A stretch of DNA of 64,000 nucleotides from Alphaproteobacteria bacterium UBA7314 (GTDB lineage Bacteria > Pseudomonadota > Alphaproteobacteria > MPNO01 > UBA830), in NCBI GenBank assembly GCA_002471575.1, contig DKQG01000029.1:131244-195243 (forward strand). Reading direction: 5' to 3'. Positions 26,495 through 35,208 of this stretch are shown piece by piece. Positions within the stretch are counted from its first letter, which is position 1. Each line of letters opens with the position of its first letter. Both the position numbers and the translations under genes were made by a program. The notes beneath the pieces were generated by a model, which saw only the letters and a program-made list of their open reading frames with translations, searched no databases and had not been told where the DNA came from.

Positions 26495-27769
26495 TCAGAA
26501 AGCCTGTTTGAACACGACCGAGGCGTTAGTGCCGCCGAAACCGAAGGAATTCGACAACGCGGCCTTGATGGGGCGCTCCTTGGCCTGGTTCGCCACGAGA
26601 TCGATATCACAGCCTTCGGATGGATTTTCGAGGTTTAGCGTCGGCGGTGCCAGACCGGTTTCGATCGCCTTGACGGAGAAAATTGCTTCTACCGCACCGG
26701 CGGCTCCCAGCAAATGTCCGATCGCCGATTTTGTTGACGACATCGACAGGTTGTAGGCGTGATCTCCGAACAGCCGTTTGACGGCACCCAGTTCGATTTC
26801 GTCGCCGACTGGCGTCGAGGTTCCGTGCGCATTTATATAGTCTACGTCTTCGAGATTCATACCGGCATTTCGCAGGGCTGCTTGCATTGCTCGATAACCG
26901 CCACTGCCATCTTCCGGCGGAGAAGTGATATGATAGGCGTCTCCGGACATACCGTAACCCGCGACCTCGGCATAGATTTTAGCGCCACGTGCCTTGGCGT
27001 GCTCGTACTCTTCTAGGATCACCACACCGGCACCTTCGCCCATGACGAACCCGTCACGGTCCTCGTCCCAGGGCCGGGAAGCGCGTGTCGGTTCTTCGTT
27101 AAAGTTAGATGACAACGCTCGGGCGGCAGCAAACCCTGCAATACCCAGCCTGCAAACCGCGGCTTCAGCGCCACCGGCGATCATCACATCGGCATCGCCG
27201 AACCCGATCAATCGGGACGCATCTCCGATCGCGTGGGCACCTGTGGAACACGCGGTGACAGGGGCATGATTAGGCCCCTTGTAACCGTACTTGATGGACA
27301 CCTGGCCCGAGGCAAGGTTGATCAGGCTGGACGGAATAAAAAACGGCGATATCCGCCGCGGTCCTTTTTCTTTCATCAGCAAAGCGGATTCTGCGATGGT
27401 TTCGAGCCCGCCGATTCCCGATCCGATCATTACCCCGGTGCGGTAGGCATCTTCGTCGCTATCCAGTGTCCAGCCGGAATCCGCGATCGCTTCTGCCGCC
27501 GCCCCGAGAGCAAAGATGATAAAGTCATCCATTTTGCGCTGGTCCTTAGGCGACACATGATCATCCGGGTTAAACGCGCCGCTGGCACTGTCTCCAATCG
27601 GAACCTGGCAAGCGATCTTTACCGACAGATCGTCTGTATCGAACGACTGGATTCCGGCGGCTCCGGACTCGCTCTTTAACAGGCGATCCCAGACATTTTC
27701 CACACCGGTACCCAGCGGGGTAACCGCACCGACACCGGTAACGACGACACGTCTCAACTCCATGGCCAT
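26495..27769 (-). CDS. fabF: 3-oxoacyl-ACP synthase II
   Basis: Condensing enzyme of fatty-acid elongation, 424 residues. The Cys-His-His triad is visible: Cys in TACSTGAHAIG, His in NAHGTSTPVGD and His in KSAIGHLLGAAG. The start MELRRVVVTGVGAVTPLGTG is standard. Two ATGs (27769 and 27763) are equally possible. It lies 63 bases downstream of acpP in the fab operon. Confidence 0.96.
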   Translation of the reverse strand: MAMELRRVVVTGVGAVTPLGTGVENVWDRLLKSESGAAGIQSFDTDDLSVKIACQVPIGDSASGAFNPDDHVSPKDQRKMDDFIIFALGAAAEAIADSGWTLDSDEDAYRTGVMIGSGIGGLETIAESALLMKEKGPRRISPFFIPSSLINLASGQVSIKYGYKGPNHAPVTACSTGAHAIGDASRLIGFGDADVMIAGGAEAAVCRLGIAGFAAARALSSNFNEEPTRASRPWDEDRDGFVMGEGAGVVILEEYEHAKARGAKIYAEVAGYGMSGDAYHITSPPEDGSGGYRAMQAALRNAGMNLEDVDYINAHGTSTPVGDEIELGAVKRLFGDHAYNLSMSSTKSAIGHLLGAAGAVEAIFSVKAIETGLAPPTLNLENPSEGCDIDLVANQAKERPIKAALSNSFGFGGTNASVVFKQAF

Positions 27770-27832
27770 GCTTTCATGCTTGCTGGATATATCCGCCGCT
27801 GCGAGGCGCGCCCGCAGGGGGAAGATCGGCTG

Positions 27833-28069
27833 TTAGCCGGCGTTTTCGTCGATAAATCCGATCGCGTCCTTGACCGTCAGAATTTTTTCGGCGGCATCAT
27901 CCGGAATCTCGCAGCCGAATTCCTCTTCGAAGGCCATCACGAGTTCGACCGTATCGAGGCTGTCCGCCCCGAGATCGTCAATGAAACTGGCATTTTCGGT
28001 CACTTTGTCCTCGTCCACACCAAGATGCTCAACGACGATCTTTTTCACCCGGTCTGCGGTATCACTCAT
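27833..28069 (-). CDS. acpP: Acyl carrier protein
   Basis: A 78-residue acidic carrier whose Ser in GADSLDTVELVM receives 4'-phosphopantetheine. The ATG at 28069 (MSDTADRVKKIVVEHLGVDE) has AGGGA upstream. The longer open frame to 28153 is not family-like. It lies between fabG and fabF, as usual. A 126-base gap to fabG may hold a secondary promoter serving the high acpP demand, though none is obvious. Confidence 0.97.
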   Translation of the reverse strand: MSDTADRVKKIVVEHLGVDEDKVTENASFIDDLGADSLDTVELVMAFEEEFGCEIPDDAAEKILTVKDAIGFIDENAG

Positions 28070-28195
28070 TATTTTTTCCCTGGAATTTACCGGCGTCCGA
28101 GCGAACGGCTGGCCGGTGTCTGGTTTCGTTTTCTCCTCGCCCGAAATCAACATTTTCCGAGCCTTACACTAGTCGGGAATATCCCCTCGAGCGCT

Positions 28196-28933
28196 TTATA
28201 TCATGGCCATTCCGCCATTTACATGCAAGGTTTGCCCGGTGACATACGCGGCTTCGTCAGAAGCCAGAAATACCGCGCAGGCGGCCACGTCTTCTGGGGT
28301 TCCCAGCCGTCCGGCAGGTACCGACTCCATCAGCTTCGCTTGCTGATCTGCCCCCAGTGATTCGGTCATCGCCGTCTCGATGAAGCCCGGCGCTATGCAG
28401 TTCACAGTTACTCCTCGGGTCGCCACTTCGCTGGCTAGCGCTTTCGACATACCGATAATCCCAGCTTTCGACGCTGCGTAATTCGCCTGGCCCGGATTAC
28501 CCGTCACCCCGACGATCGACGTGATGTTGATGATCCGCCCCCAACGCGATTTCATCATGCCTCGCAGGACCGCGCGCGAAAGCCGAAAACTTGCCGTCAG
28601 GTTGACGTTTATGACCTGTTGCCAGTCCTCGTCCTTGATCCGCATCGCAAGATTGTCGCGGGTCAGACCAGCGTTGTTGACTAGTATGTCGATTCCGTCC
28701 ATCCCCTTCGTGGCGGCAGATAGCATGGCGTCGGCCGAGTCTGCATCGCCCAGATCGCCGGTGATCACATGCGTCCGATCGCCGAGTCCGCCGGCCAGCC
28801 TTTCCAGAGCATCCTTGTTACGTCCAGCCAGAGTCAGTGTCGCACCCTGCGCATGAAGCGCGCCCGCGATCGCCCCGCCGATCCCACCGGATGCGCCGGT
28901 AACCAGCGCCTTTTTGTCTGATAGTGCAAACAT
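28196..28933 (-). CDS. fabG: 3-oxoacyl-ACP reductase
   Basis: NADPH-dependent short-chain dehydrogenase of the fatty-acid cycle, 245 residues. The nucleotide loop is TGASGGIGGAIA, the NNAG motif is LVNNAGLTRDN, and the catalytic Ser/Tyr/Lys are in NITSIVGVTGN and YAASKAG. The C-terminus VTGQTLHVNGGMAMI is the FabG signature. TAGGAG lies 8 bases upstream. It is 11 bases downstream of fabD. Confidence 0.96.
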   Translation of the reverse strand: MFALSDKKALVTGASGGIGGAIAGALHAQGATLTLAGRNKDALERLAGGLGDRTHVITGDLGDADSADAMLSAATKGMDGIDILVNNAGLTRDNLAMRIKDEDWQQVINVNLTASFRLSRAVLRGMMKSRWGRIINITSIVGVTGNPGQANYAASKAGIIGMSKALASEVATRGVTVNCIAPGFIETAMTESLGADQQAKLMESVPAGRLGTPEDVAACAVFLASDEAAYVTGQTLHVNGGMAMI

Positions 28934-28944
28934 GTCGCTCGCTC

Positions 28945-29886
28945 CTAGAAGATTTTGAGGACGGCCTCGATATCGTCGGGCGACTCGGCATTCAGCGAAG
29001 TCATGTCCCGGTCGATACGTTTGGTCAGTCCGGACAGTACCTTGCCGGCGCCCAGCTCAATAAGGGTATCAACCCCGGCATCGCGCATCGCCAGCACGCT
29101 CTCCCTCCAACGCACCATCGAAGTTACCTGTTCGACCAGCAGCGCCCGGATATCATCGGGATTTTCCGCAGCCGCCGCGGTGACGTTTGCTATCACCGGG
29201 ACCAGCGGCCTGACAAACTCGACTTTTCCGAGCGCCTTTTCCATCACCTCGGCGGCGGGCGCCATCATCGCGCAGTGGAACGGGGCACTCACCGGCAGCT
29301 TAACGCTACGCCGGATACCACGTTCGCCGGCAATCTTGATCGCGCGGTCGATCGCCCCCATGGAGCCGGATAGAACCACCTGTCCCGGGGCGTTGTCGTT
29401 GGCGGGGGCGCATATTTGTCCTTCCGCTGCCGCATCCGCAATTTCCTGCGCCTGGTCGAGTTCCGCACCGAGCAAGGCCGCCATGCCGCCCTCACCGACC
29501 GGGACTGCCTTCTGCATCGCCTGCCCGCGCGTTTTTAACAGGCGGGCCGTATCGGCCAGCCCGAAGGACCGGGCCGCCGCCAGCGCCGAGTATTCGCCCA
29601 GCGAATGGCCGGCAACGAATGCGCAGGCGTCAGCGATGTCGACGCCGCCCTCCGCCTCCAGTACCCTCAGAACAGCCATGCTGACGGCCATCAGTGCTGG
29701 TTGCGCATTTTCCGTCAGGGTAAGTTCCTCGGCGGGGCCCTCCGCCATAAGCCGGGTTAGGTTTTGGCCCAGCGCATCGTCGACTTCTTCCAAGGTTTCG
29801 CGAGCAACCGGAAACGCCGCCAGAAGTTCCTTTCCCATGCCGATCGCCTGGGATCCCTGTCCCGGAAACACGAATGCACGCGCCAT
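28945..29886 (-). CDS. fabD: Malonyl-CoA:ACP transacylase
   Basis: Loads malonyl onto ACP. It has 313 residues, starting RAFVFPGQGSQAIGMGKELL. The catalytic Ser is in GHSLGEYSALAA and His in SAPFHCAMM. It is the first gene of the minus-strand run fabD-fabG-acpP-fabF-mltG-yicC-gmk and is divergent from the S6 operon across 264 bases. Confidence 0.96.
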   Translation of the reverse strand: MARAFVFPGQGSQAIGMGKELLAAFPVARETLEEVDDALGQNLTRLMAEGPAEELTLTENAQPALMAVSMAVLRVLEAEGGVDIADACAFVAGHSLGEYSALAAARSFGLADTARLLKTRGQAMQKAVPVGEGGMAALLGAELDQAQEIADAAAEGQICAPANDNAPGQVVLSGSMGAIDRAIKIAGERGIRRSVKLPVSAPFHCAMMAPAAEVMEKALGKVEFVRPLVPVIANVTAAAAENPDDIRALLVEQVTSMVRWRESVLAMRDAGVDTLIELGAGKVLSGLTKRIDRDMTSLNAESPDDIEAVLKIF

Positions 29887-29988
29887 TTATCTCATCCCGC
29901 CATTTTCGCCCGTATCAGGTTAGTTTCGGCAGTGATATAGGGTGAACAATGCGAGTCAAGATAGTGGCGCGAATCATGCGAGGATTGC

Positions 29989-30016
29989 TTGCGTGCGCCG
30001 ATCAAATGTGTATATT
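29989..30016 (+). promoter_or_regulatory. Candidate promoter of the S6-S18-L9 operon
   Basis: TTGCGT and TATATT separated by 16 bases, about 135 bases before rpsF in the fabD-rpsF divergent region. Assigned by eye only. Confidence 0.4.
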
Positions 30017-30108
30017 CCGGCGCCTCATGCGCGGCATGCTGTTTTTTTGCTGGAGTTCGTCGCGTTTATCGCGGTGCTCTGGTAGGGAAAGCCCGCCACA
30101 AAAGGATG

Positions 30109-30129
30109 CCGGACGCGGCGACGCGCCGG
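30109..30129 (+). promoter_or_regulatory. Leader hairpin just before the rpsF ribosome site
   Basis: CCGG-A-CGCG, tetraloop GCGA, CGCG-CCGG: an 8-base-pair stem with one bulged A and a GNRA loop. It ends 9 bases before the AGGAG of rpsF, in the right place for autogenous control by the S6:S18 complex, but match to that known motif is not established. Confidence 0.5.
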
Positions 30130-30150
30130 ATGCCAACCAGGAGTAACAAG

Positions 30151-30612
30151 GTGCCTCTATACGAAAGCGTGTACATCGCACGCCCGGATATTTCTGCGAC
30201 CCAGGTCGAAGCCCTCACGGCAGACTGGACAAAGATACTTGAAGATAACGGCGGCAAGGTAACTAAGGATGAATACTGGGGCCTTAAATCGCTCGCCTAC
30301 CGGATCAAAAAGAACCGAAAAGGCCACTATTCGTTGATGAACATCGATGCACCCCCGGCCGCACTCGCGGAGATGGAACGTAACATGCGCCTGAACGAAG
30401 ATGTCCTGCGCTACATGAGCATCCGCGTCGATGAGCACGAGGAAGGCCCCTCGGTAATGATGCAGAACAAGAGCAACCGGGACGATCGTGATCGTAGCCG
30501 CGGACCTGATGGTGACAGCCCGCGCGAACAACGCGCAGAAGCAGCGGACGCCAAACCAGAAGTAACGGCGGCCGAAACGCCCTCAACGGAAGACAAGGAG
30601 CCAGAAGAATGA
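30151..30612 (+). CDS. rpsF: 30S ribosomal protein S6
   Basis: Small-subunit protein that pairs with S18. It has 153 residues from GTG 30151 (PLYESVYIARPDISATQVEA), with AGGAG 7 bases upstream. The core through MSIRVDEHEEGPSVMMQ is standard. An unusually charged tail (RDDRDRSRGPDGDSPREQRA, ending EDKEPEE) extends it beyond the E. coli length, as in many alphaproteobacteria. Longer starts to 29989 are non-family sequence. It overlaps rpsR by 4 bases (ATGA). Confidence 0.96.
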   Translation: MPLYESVYIARPDISATQVEALTADWTKILEDNGGKVTKDEYWGLKSLAYRIKKNRKGHYSLMNIDAPPAALAEMERNMRLNEDVLRYMSIRVDEHEEGPSVMMQNKSNRDDRDRSRGPDGDSPREQRAEAADAKPEVTAAETPSTEDKEPEE

Positions 30613-30836
30613 GCCGGCGACCCTTTTTCCGGCGGCCCAAGAGCTGCCCGTTTTCCGGCGAGAATGCGCCGACGATCGATTACAAGAACGTCAAGCTGTT
30701 GCAGCGTTTCACCTCGGAACGCGGCAAGATCGTGCCAAGCCGTATTACCGCGGTATCGGCCAAAAAACAGCGCGAGCTTGCGACCGCTATCAAGCGTGCC
30801 CGCAATCTTGCCCTGATGCCTTTTATAATTAACTGA
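30609..30836 (+). CDS. rpsR: 30S ribosomal protein S18
   Basis: A 75-residue basic protein binding S6 and 16S rRNA. It has the typical core IDYKNVKLLQRFTSERGKIV and SRITAVSAKKQRELATAIKR, ending LALMPFIIN. The N-terminus (RRPFFRRPKSCPFSGENAP) keeps the Cys common in bacterial S18. The start overlaps the rpsF stop, so the two partner proteins are translated together. Confidence 0.97.
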   Translation: MSRRPFFRRPKSCPFSGENAPTIDYKNVKLLQRFTSERGKIVPSRITAVSAKKQRELATAIKRARNLALMPFIIN

Positions 30837-30865
30837 GACGCCGCTAAGTCGGCAGGCGGGACTGC

Positions 30866-31804
30866 ATGCGCAACGCCCTGCTCATTCCTGCGAGTGCAGG
30901 CTCAGTTTCCGCCATCCTCCATCTTTCCGTAACGTTGGGTTCGCCCGGAGCGTTTATGCTGGCCTATTTCGCCCAGTTGCCCTTAGTGGCAATAGGTCTA
31001 GCCCTTGGTCTAATGCCGGCAGCGGTTGCGGCTGCGTTCGCAGCCATTCTCATTGCGCTCTTCTCCCCCGGGGTTGGCGCACTCAGTCTTTTCATCATTA
31101 CGTCGGCCCTGCCGATCCTGATGGTGGTCTACTTCGCGCTCCAGAACCAGATCGACGACGAGGGCAACACCGCCTGGTATCCGGTGGGCCGCATTCTTGT
31201 CTGGCTTTCGATGCTGGGCATCGGAGCCTTTGTCGTTGCCCACGTCATTTTCATGCAGGGCGACGGAGGCATACGCGGTACGATCGAGGCGTATCTCAAA
31301 TCGGTCATTGCGGGATTTGCGCAGGCCGATCAGGCCGCCATGGATGCCATGCTCGCGACCATTGCAAAGATTTTCCCCGGTATTGCCGCCGCATCTTGGA
31401 TCCTAATGAACATAATCAACTGCGTGATGGCGCAGCGATTCCTAGCCGCCGCGGACAAAAATATCCGCCCGAAACCGGTTTATTCCGACATTGAGATACC
31501 GAGGTGGCCCGCTGGTGTCGTTGTTTTAGGTGGAGTGTTGGCTTTTTTTGGCGGAGAACCGGGCTTTTTCGGCTTCAACATTATGTTGATCGCCAGCATA
31601 CCTTTTTTCTTTATTGGACTGGCAGTTCTGCATAGTATCTCCGCCGCTTGGCCCGGACGCGCGCTCGCACTTGCTGGCGTCTATCTATTGCTAATCTTAG
31701 CGCTTTGGCCTGCGGCGTTTGTCGCTTTGCTAGGCGTATTGGAATTATGGCTGCGACTTCGCGACCGTGCGAAGGCGCGGCGCACGAATAAGGGAAACAA
31801 ATAA
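30866..31804 (+). CDS. DUF2232 family membrane protein
   Basis: Integral membrane protein, 312 residues, with about 8 hydrophobic helices (for example LVAIGLALGLMPAAVAAAFA and IMLIASIPFFFIGLAVLHSI). It matches DUF2232/YybS-like proteins, a family of unknown function that sits between rpsR and rplI in many alphaproteobacteria. It ends on the first base of the rplI ATG, indicating cotranscription. No catalytic motif is recognisable. Confidence 0.8.
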   Translation: MRNALLIPASAGSVSAILHLSVTLGSPGAFMLAYFAQLPLVAIGLALGLMPAAVAAAFAAILIALFSPGVGALSLFIITSALPILMVVYFALQNQIDDEGNTAWYPVGRILVWLSMLGIGAFVVAHVIFMQGDGGIRGTIEAYLKSVIAGFAQADQAAMDAMLATIAKIFPGIAAASWILMNIINCVMAQRFLAAADKNIRPKPVYSDIEIPRWPAGVVVLGGVLAFFGGEPGFFGFNIMLIASIPFFFIGLAVLHSISAAWPGRALALAGVYLLLILALWPAAFVALLGVLELWLRLRDRAKARRTNKGNK

Positions 31805-32481
31805 TGGACGTAATACTGCTCGAACGCATCGAGAGACTGGGACAAATGGGAGACGTGGTCACCGTCAAGCCCGGTTTCGCGCGAAACTACCTTCTGCCGC
31901 GCAAAAAGGCGCTGAGGGCCACAGAAGCAAACCGCGCTGTGTTTGATCAGCAGCGTGCGCAGCTGGAAGCGGAAAACCTGAAGCACCGCGAGGAGGCGGA
32001 ACGCGTCGCCAAGGGCATAGCCGGACTGACGGTTGTCATCGTCCGCCAGGCGAGCGACAGCGACCAGCTATACGGTTCGGTTACGCCGCGCGACATCGCA
32101 GCGGGCATTACAGATGCCGGTGTCACTGCCGACCGGCGCCAGATTAAACTGGACCGTCCGATCAAAACCGTAGGCATGCACTCCGTGCGTGTCGACCTGC
32201 ACCCTGAGGTTTCGGTCGAAGTAATCGTGAACGTCGCACGTACCGAGGAAGAGGCGGGTTTTCAGGCCCGGGGTGAACGTATCAATCGTGACGGCGAGAT
32301 CGTCAATATCGAGGAAGGTGCCATCGAGGTCGAAACCGTGTTCGAAGAAGGTGCGGCTCCGGAAGCGGAAGAACTGGCTGTTGCCGAAGACGCTGCACCG
32401 GAAGCTGAAACGCCCGCGGAAGAAGCCGGGGCAGAGGAAGCTGCACCGAGCGAAGAAGATTTCGAAAAGACTGAGGGCTAA
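31804..32481 (+). CDS. rplI: 50S ribosomal protein L9
   Basis: Large-subunit protein with two RNA-binding globules joined by a long helix. It has 225 residues. The signature MDVILLERIERLGQMGDVVT, then VKPGFARNYLLPRKKAL, is complete. The C-terminal domain ends near HPEVSVEVIVNVARTE. A further 60-odd Glu/Ala-rich residues form an acidic tail longer than in most L9. dnaB, often next in this operon, is absent; the following 586 bases hold only gene debris. Confidence 0.96.
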   Translation: MDVILLERIERLGQMGDVVTVKPGFARNYLLPRKKALRATEANRAVFDQQRAQLEAENLKHREEAERVAKGIAGLTVVIVRQASDSDQLYGSVTPRDIAAGITDAGVTADRRQIKLDRPIKTVGMHSVRVDLHPEVSVEVIVNVARTEEEAGFQARGERINRDGEIVNIEEGAIEVETVFEEGAAPEAEELAVAEDAAPEAETPAEEAGAEEAAPSEEDFEKTEG

Positions 32482-33067
32482 GACACCCGTACCAATTGCC
32501 GGGGGCAACGCCTCCGGCAGCCGCCAAACCGCCGTGTCCGGAGCGAGCGCCATGCGACCACGAGGTGGCGGGGTTTAGTATTTTCGCTTAGTCTCTATTT
32601 GTCTGTCTTGCTCGGCTTGGTATTTAGATTGCGGGCCCTGCCAGAAATATTCGACCGAAAATAATTCGTCACTTAAGACATCGAGTTACCCATGACGGGG
32701 GAAGGTGTCACGGGTGAAGAAGTCGACAGACTGCTAGACGTCATAACGCTGGACCGCATCGAACAGTCCTCGCAGGATACAACATTTGGCAAACTCTCGT
32801 CTTTAGCCATCGCAGAAAGGTCGCCCGCCGACTGTCCGGACACCAAGGCGGGAACGGATTCAAGCAAAGCATCGCGACGTGGTCTAAACGCCGATCGCGA
32901 GCGGCGCTCGGGCGAACACCCGGGATCGCAACGGTATCAGCACCCTGGGGTACTCAGCACGTGAGGATCACACCGATATCGCCACCATGCTCCGCGCGGA
33001 CGAGGCCACTGGCGCACCGCCTCGCGCGCGATATACTCCGCTCAGACCACTCGGAGCCAAATTCTCC
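32482..33067 (+). other. Intergenic region with ankyrin-repeat debris
   Basis: No complete gene is seen. The frame open from 32888 encodes TRDRNGISTLGYSAREDHTD followed by IATMLRA, an almost canonical ankyrin repeat, and runs in frame into the nadK ATG. A second stretch in the ORF starting at 32692 (SSLAIAERSPADCPDTKAGT) looks like a more decayed repeat. Neither has a proper start and context, so this is probably the wreck of an ankyrin-repeat gene. A real 90-residue protein from ATG 32692 is possible but unlikely. The nadK promoter must lie here too. Confidence 0.5.
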
Positions 33068-33835
33068 ATGACCGATCAAAAAATCGCCTTTGTCGCCGCC
33101 TCGTCGGAAACCGCACGAAAAGCGGTCAAGACGCTGAAAGCGAAGTACGACCATGTCGCGCCCGAAGACGCGGACGTTATCATTGCGCTTGGCGGCGACG
33201 GCCACATGCTGGAAACGCTCCACGCCTGGCTCGACCGGGATGTGCCTATCTACGGCATGAACCGGGGCACTGTCGGTTTTCTGATGAATGAGTACCGTGC
33301 GACCAACCTAGTCAAACGCATCGCAAGCGCTGAAACGGTCGAACTCCGCCCGCTAGAAATGACTGTTCAAGATATTCACGGTCAAAAAACAACATCCGTT
33401 GCGATCAACGAGATTTCACTGCTTCGCGAAACCCGGCAGGCCGCCAAGCTGCGGATCAAGGTCGACGGCAAAAACCGCATGTCGGAACTGATCTGCGACG
33501 GCGTTCTCGTCGCCACGCCGGCTGGCAGCACGGCGTATAACCTGTCGGCGCACGGTCCGATAATCCCGCTGGATGCAAACCTACTCGCCCTGACGCCGAT
33601 CAGCGCTTTTCGGCCGCGCCGCTGGCGGGGAGCGCTTTTGCCGTCTTCCGTCGCAATCTCCCTAGAGGTACTGGAACCGCGCAAGCGCCCGGTCAGCGCG
33701 GTGGGCGATTATACCGAAGTGCGCGACGTCAAGCGGGTGACGGTCCGCGTTTCGCAGGACAAGTCGTTTTCGCTGCTGTTCGATCCGGATCACAACCTGG
33801 AAGATCGGATTCTGAACGAACAGTTCATTCCCTGA
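33068..33835 (+). CDS. nadK: NAD kinase
   Basis: ATP-dependent phosphorylation of NAD to NADP, 255 residues, typical of the short alphaproteobacterial form. The catalytic GGDGHMLETLH and the second motif ATPAGSTAYNLSAHGPIIP are intact, as is NRGTVGFLMNEY. The frame is open upstream to 32888 through ankyrin-like debris, so the ATG at 33068 (MTDQKIAFVAASSETARKAV) is chosen by family start. It is followed 13 bases later by a frameshifted dehydrogenase. Confidence 0.93.
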   Translation: MTDQKIAFVAASSETARKAVKTLKAKYDHVAPEDADVIIALGGDGHMLETLHAWLDRDVPIYGMNRGTVGFLMNEYRATNLVKRIASAETVELRPLEMTVQDIHGQKTTSVAINEISLLRETRQAAKLRIKVDGKNRMSELICDGVLVATPAGSTAYNLSAHGPIIPLDANLLALTPISAFRPRRWRGALLPSSVAISLEVLEPRKRPVSAVGDYTEVRDVKRVTVRVSQDKSFSLLFDPDHNLEDRILNEQFIP

Positions 33836-33848
33836 CGGAGCGGCCTAT

Positions 33849-34926
33849 ATGCCCAAGATCGTCGCTCAGGACGATGTTATCATACGCACCGCGCAGGTGA
33901 TTTTGGATCCAAACACTGATCCTGAACGCTATGCCGCCTTTGCCGACTACTACCATGTCGACATCCCGGAATTCGACGACTGGGTGGCGCGTGTCCGGGG
34001 CTCGGTGCCAGACCTGTTTCCGGCCGAATTGGAAATTGGAAATGGTGACGGACTAGGAAGCATTACTGGCAACCCTGGACGACGCGGACGGTGTCATCTG
34101 CGAAAGCCTGACTATTGGAGAAGCGGAACTGGCCGAGGGGCCAAAGCTGAAAATCATCCAAAACTTCGGAATCGACACGCGCAATATCGACCTCCAGGCC
34201 TGTGCGGCGCGCGGCGTAAAGCTCCATACGCTTCGCAGGCGGGTGAATATCGCCGTGGCGGAGCACGCCTTCGCCATGATGCTGGTAATGGACAAGAAAT
34301 TGCCGCTGCTGGCCGGGCGTATCGACGAAGCCAGCCTGCGCGAAGCAGGTTTTCCGGCGCGCATGCACGACCGGCGTCATGCTGCCGCCGCAAACTGGGG
34401 ACGGGTCGATGGTCTCGGGACGATCTACGGAGCGACGGTCGGGTGCCTGGGACTGGGGGAAATCGGCCGCGAGGTCGCAGCGCGGGCGCACGCGTTTGGC
34501 GCGCGAGTTCTCTATTACCAGCGCACCCGGATGCCGAAAGGCATGGAAAATTCGCTGGGGGCGACCAACTGCAGCTTCGAAGACCTGCTGGCGCAATCCG
34601 ACTATGTGAGCATTCATCTACCGAGTAACAAATCGACCGAGGCACTGATCGATGCCGACGCGTTAGCCCGCATGAAGGATGGAGCGTATCTGATAAACAT
34701 CTCGCGCGCCTCAATTATCGACCGCGGCGCGCTGATGGACGTGCTGGAGAGCGACCGCCTTGGCGGGGTAGCGCTCGACGTCCACTACGAAGAACCATCA
34801 CCCGAGAACGAGCCACTTAAAAACTATCCGAAGGCGCTTTTGACACCCCACACCGCCGTGGCGGGGCGGGACAACGCCGCCGCCGACATGGAAGAAATGA
34901 TCGGTAACCTCGCTGCAGCTATTTGA
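33849..34926 (+). pseudogene. D-2-hydroxyacid dehydrogenase, frameshifted near base 34055
   Basis: NAD-dependent 2-hydroxyacid dehydrogenase family. The first frame (ATG 33849) gives MPKIVAQDDVIIRTAQVILD and ends its family-like part at GNGDGL (about 34053). The match continues one base over, from EALLATLDDADGVICESLTI to the stop at 34926. Removing a single G in CTAGGAAGC would fuse the two frames into a protein of about 358 residues. The second part keeps the nucleotide loop GCLGLGEIGREVA, the Arg/Glu region and the His-containing TPHTAVAGRDNAA. Either a real inactivating insertion or a sequencing error. Confidence 0.8.
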
Positions 34927-35208
34927 CCAATAGGCGCTAATCGGGCGTGGTGTCTATCGTTGGCTTGGACGTAGCGACAGGGTTTTCTGCTTTTCGGTTT
35001 CTTGCAAAACATGGTGATAACCCTCGATACTCGATTTACTGAAAATCAACCACGCAAGTACAGTGCCAGCGATTCGACATCTCTGTTCATCCAAGGTTTA
35101 AGGCACCATTGGTGGATAACAGACTGCGGGGCGTAAAGTTTTCCTACACATACAAGGACAAACCGCATGTGCTAGAAACAACATTCCTCAACATTTTGCG
35201 AAAGTCCT
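34927..35208. other. Intergenic region, nothing recognised
   Basis: 282 bases between the broken dehydrogenase and the enoyl-CoA hydratase gene. More AT-rich than its surroundings; no gene, hairpin terminator or repeat was recognised. Confidence 0.6.

Noticed and set aside
28955..29923. A 322-codon plus-strand open frame opposite fabD
   Set aside because: Antisense to a clearly identified fabD; Ser/Ala/Pro-rich composition from GC-rich codon shadow and no family motif.
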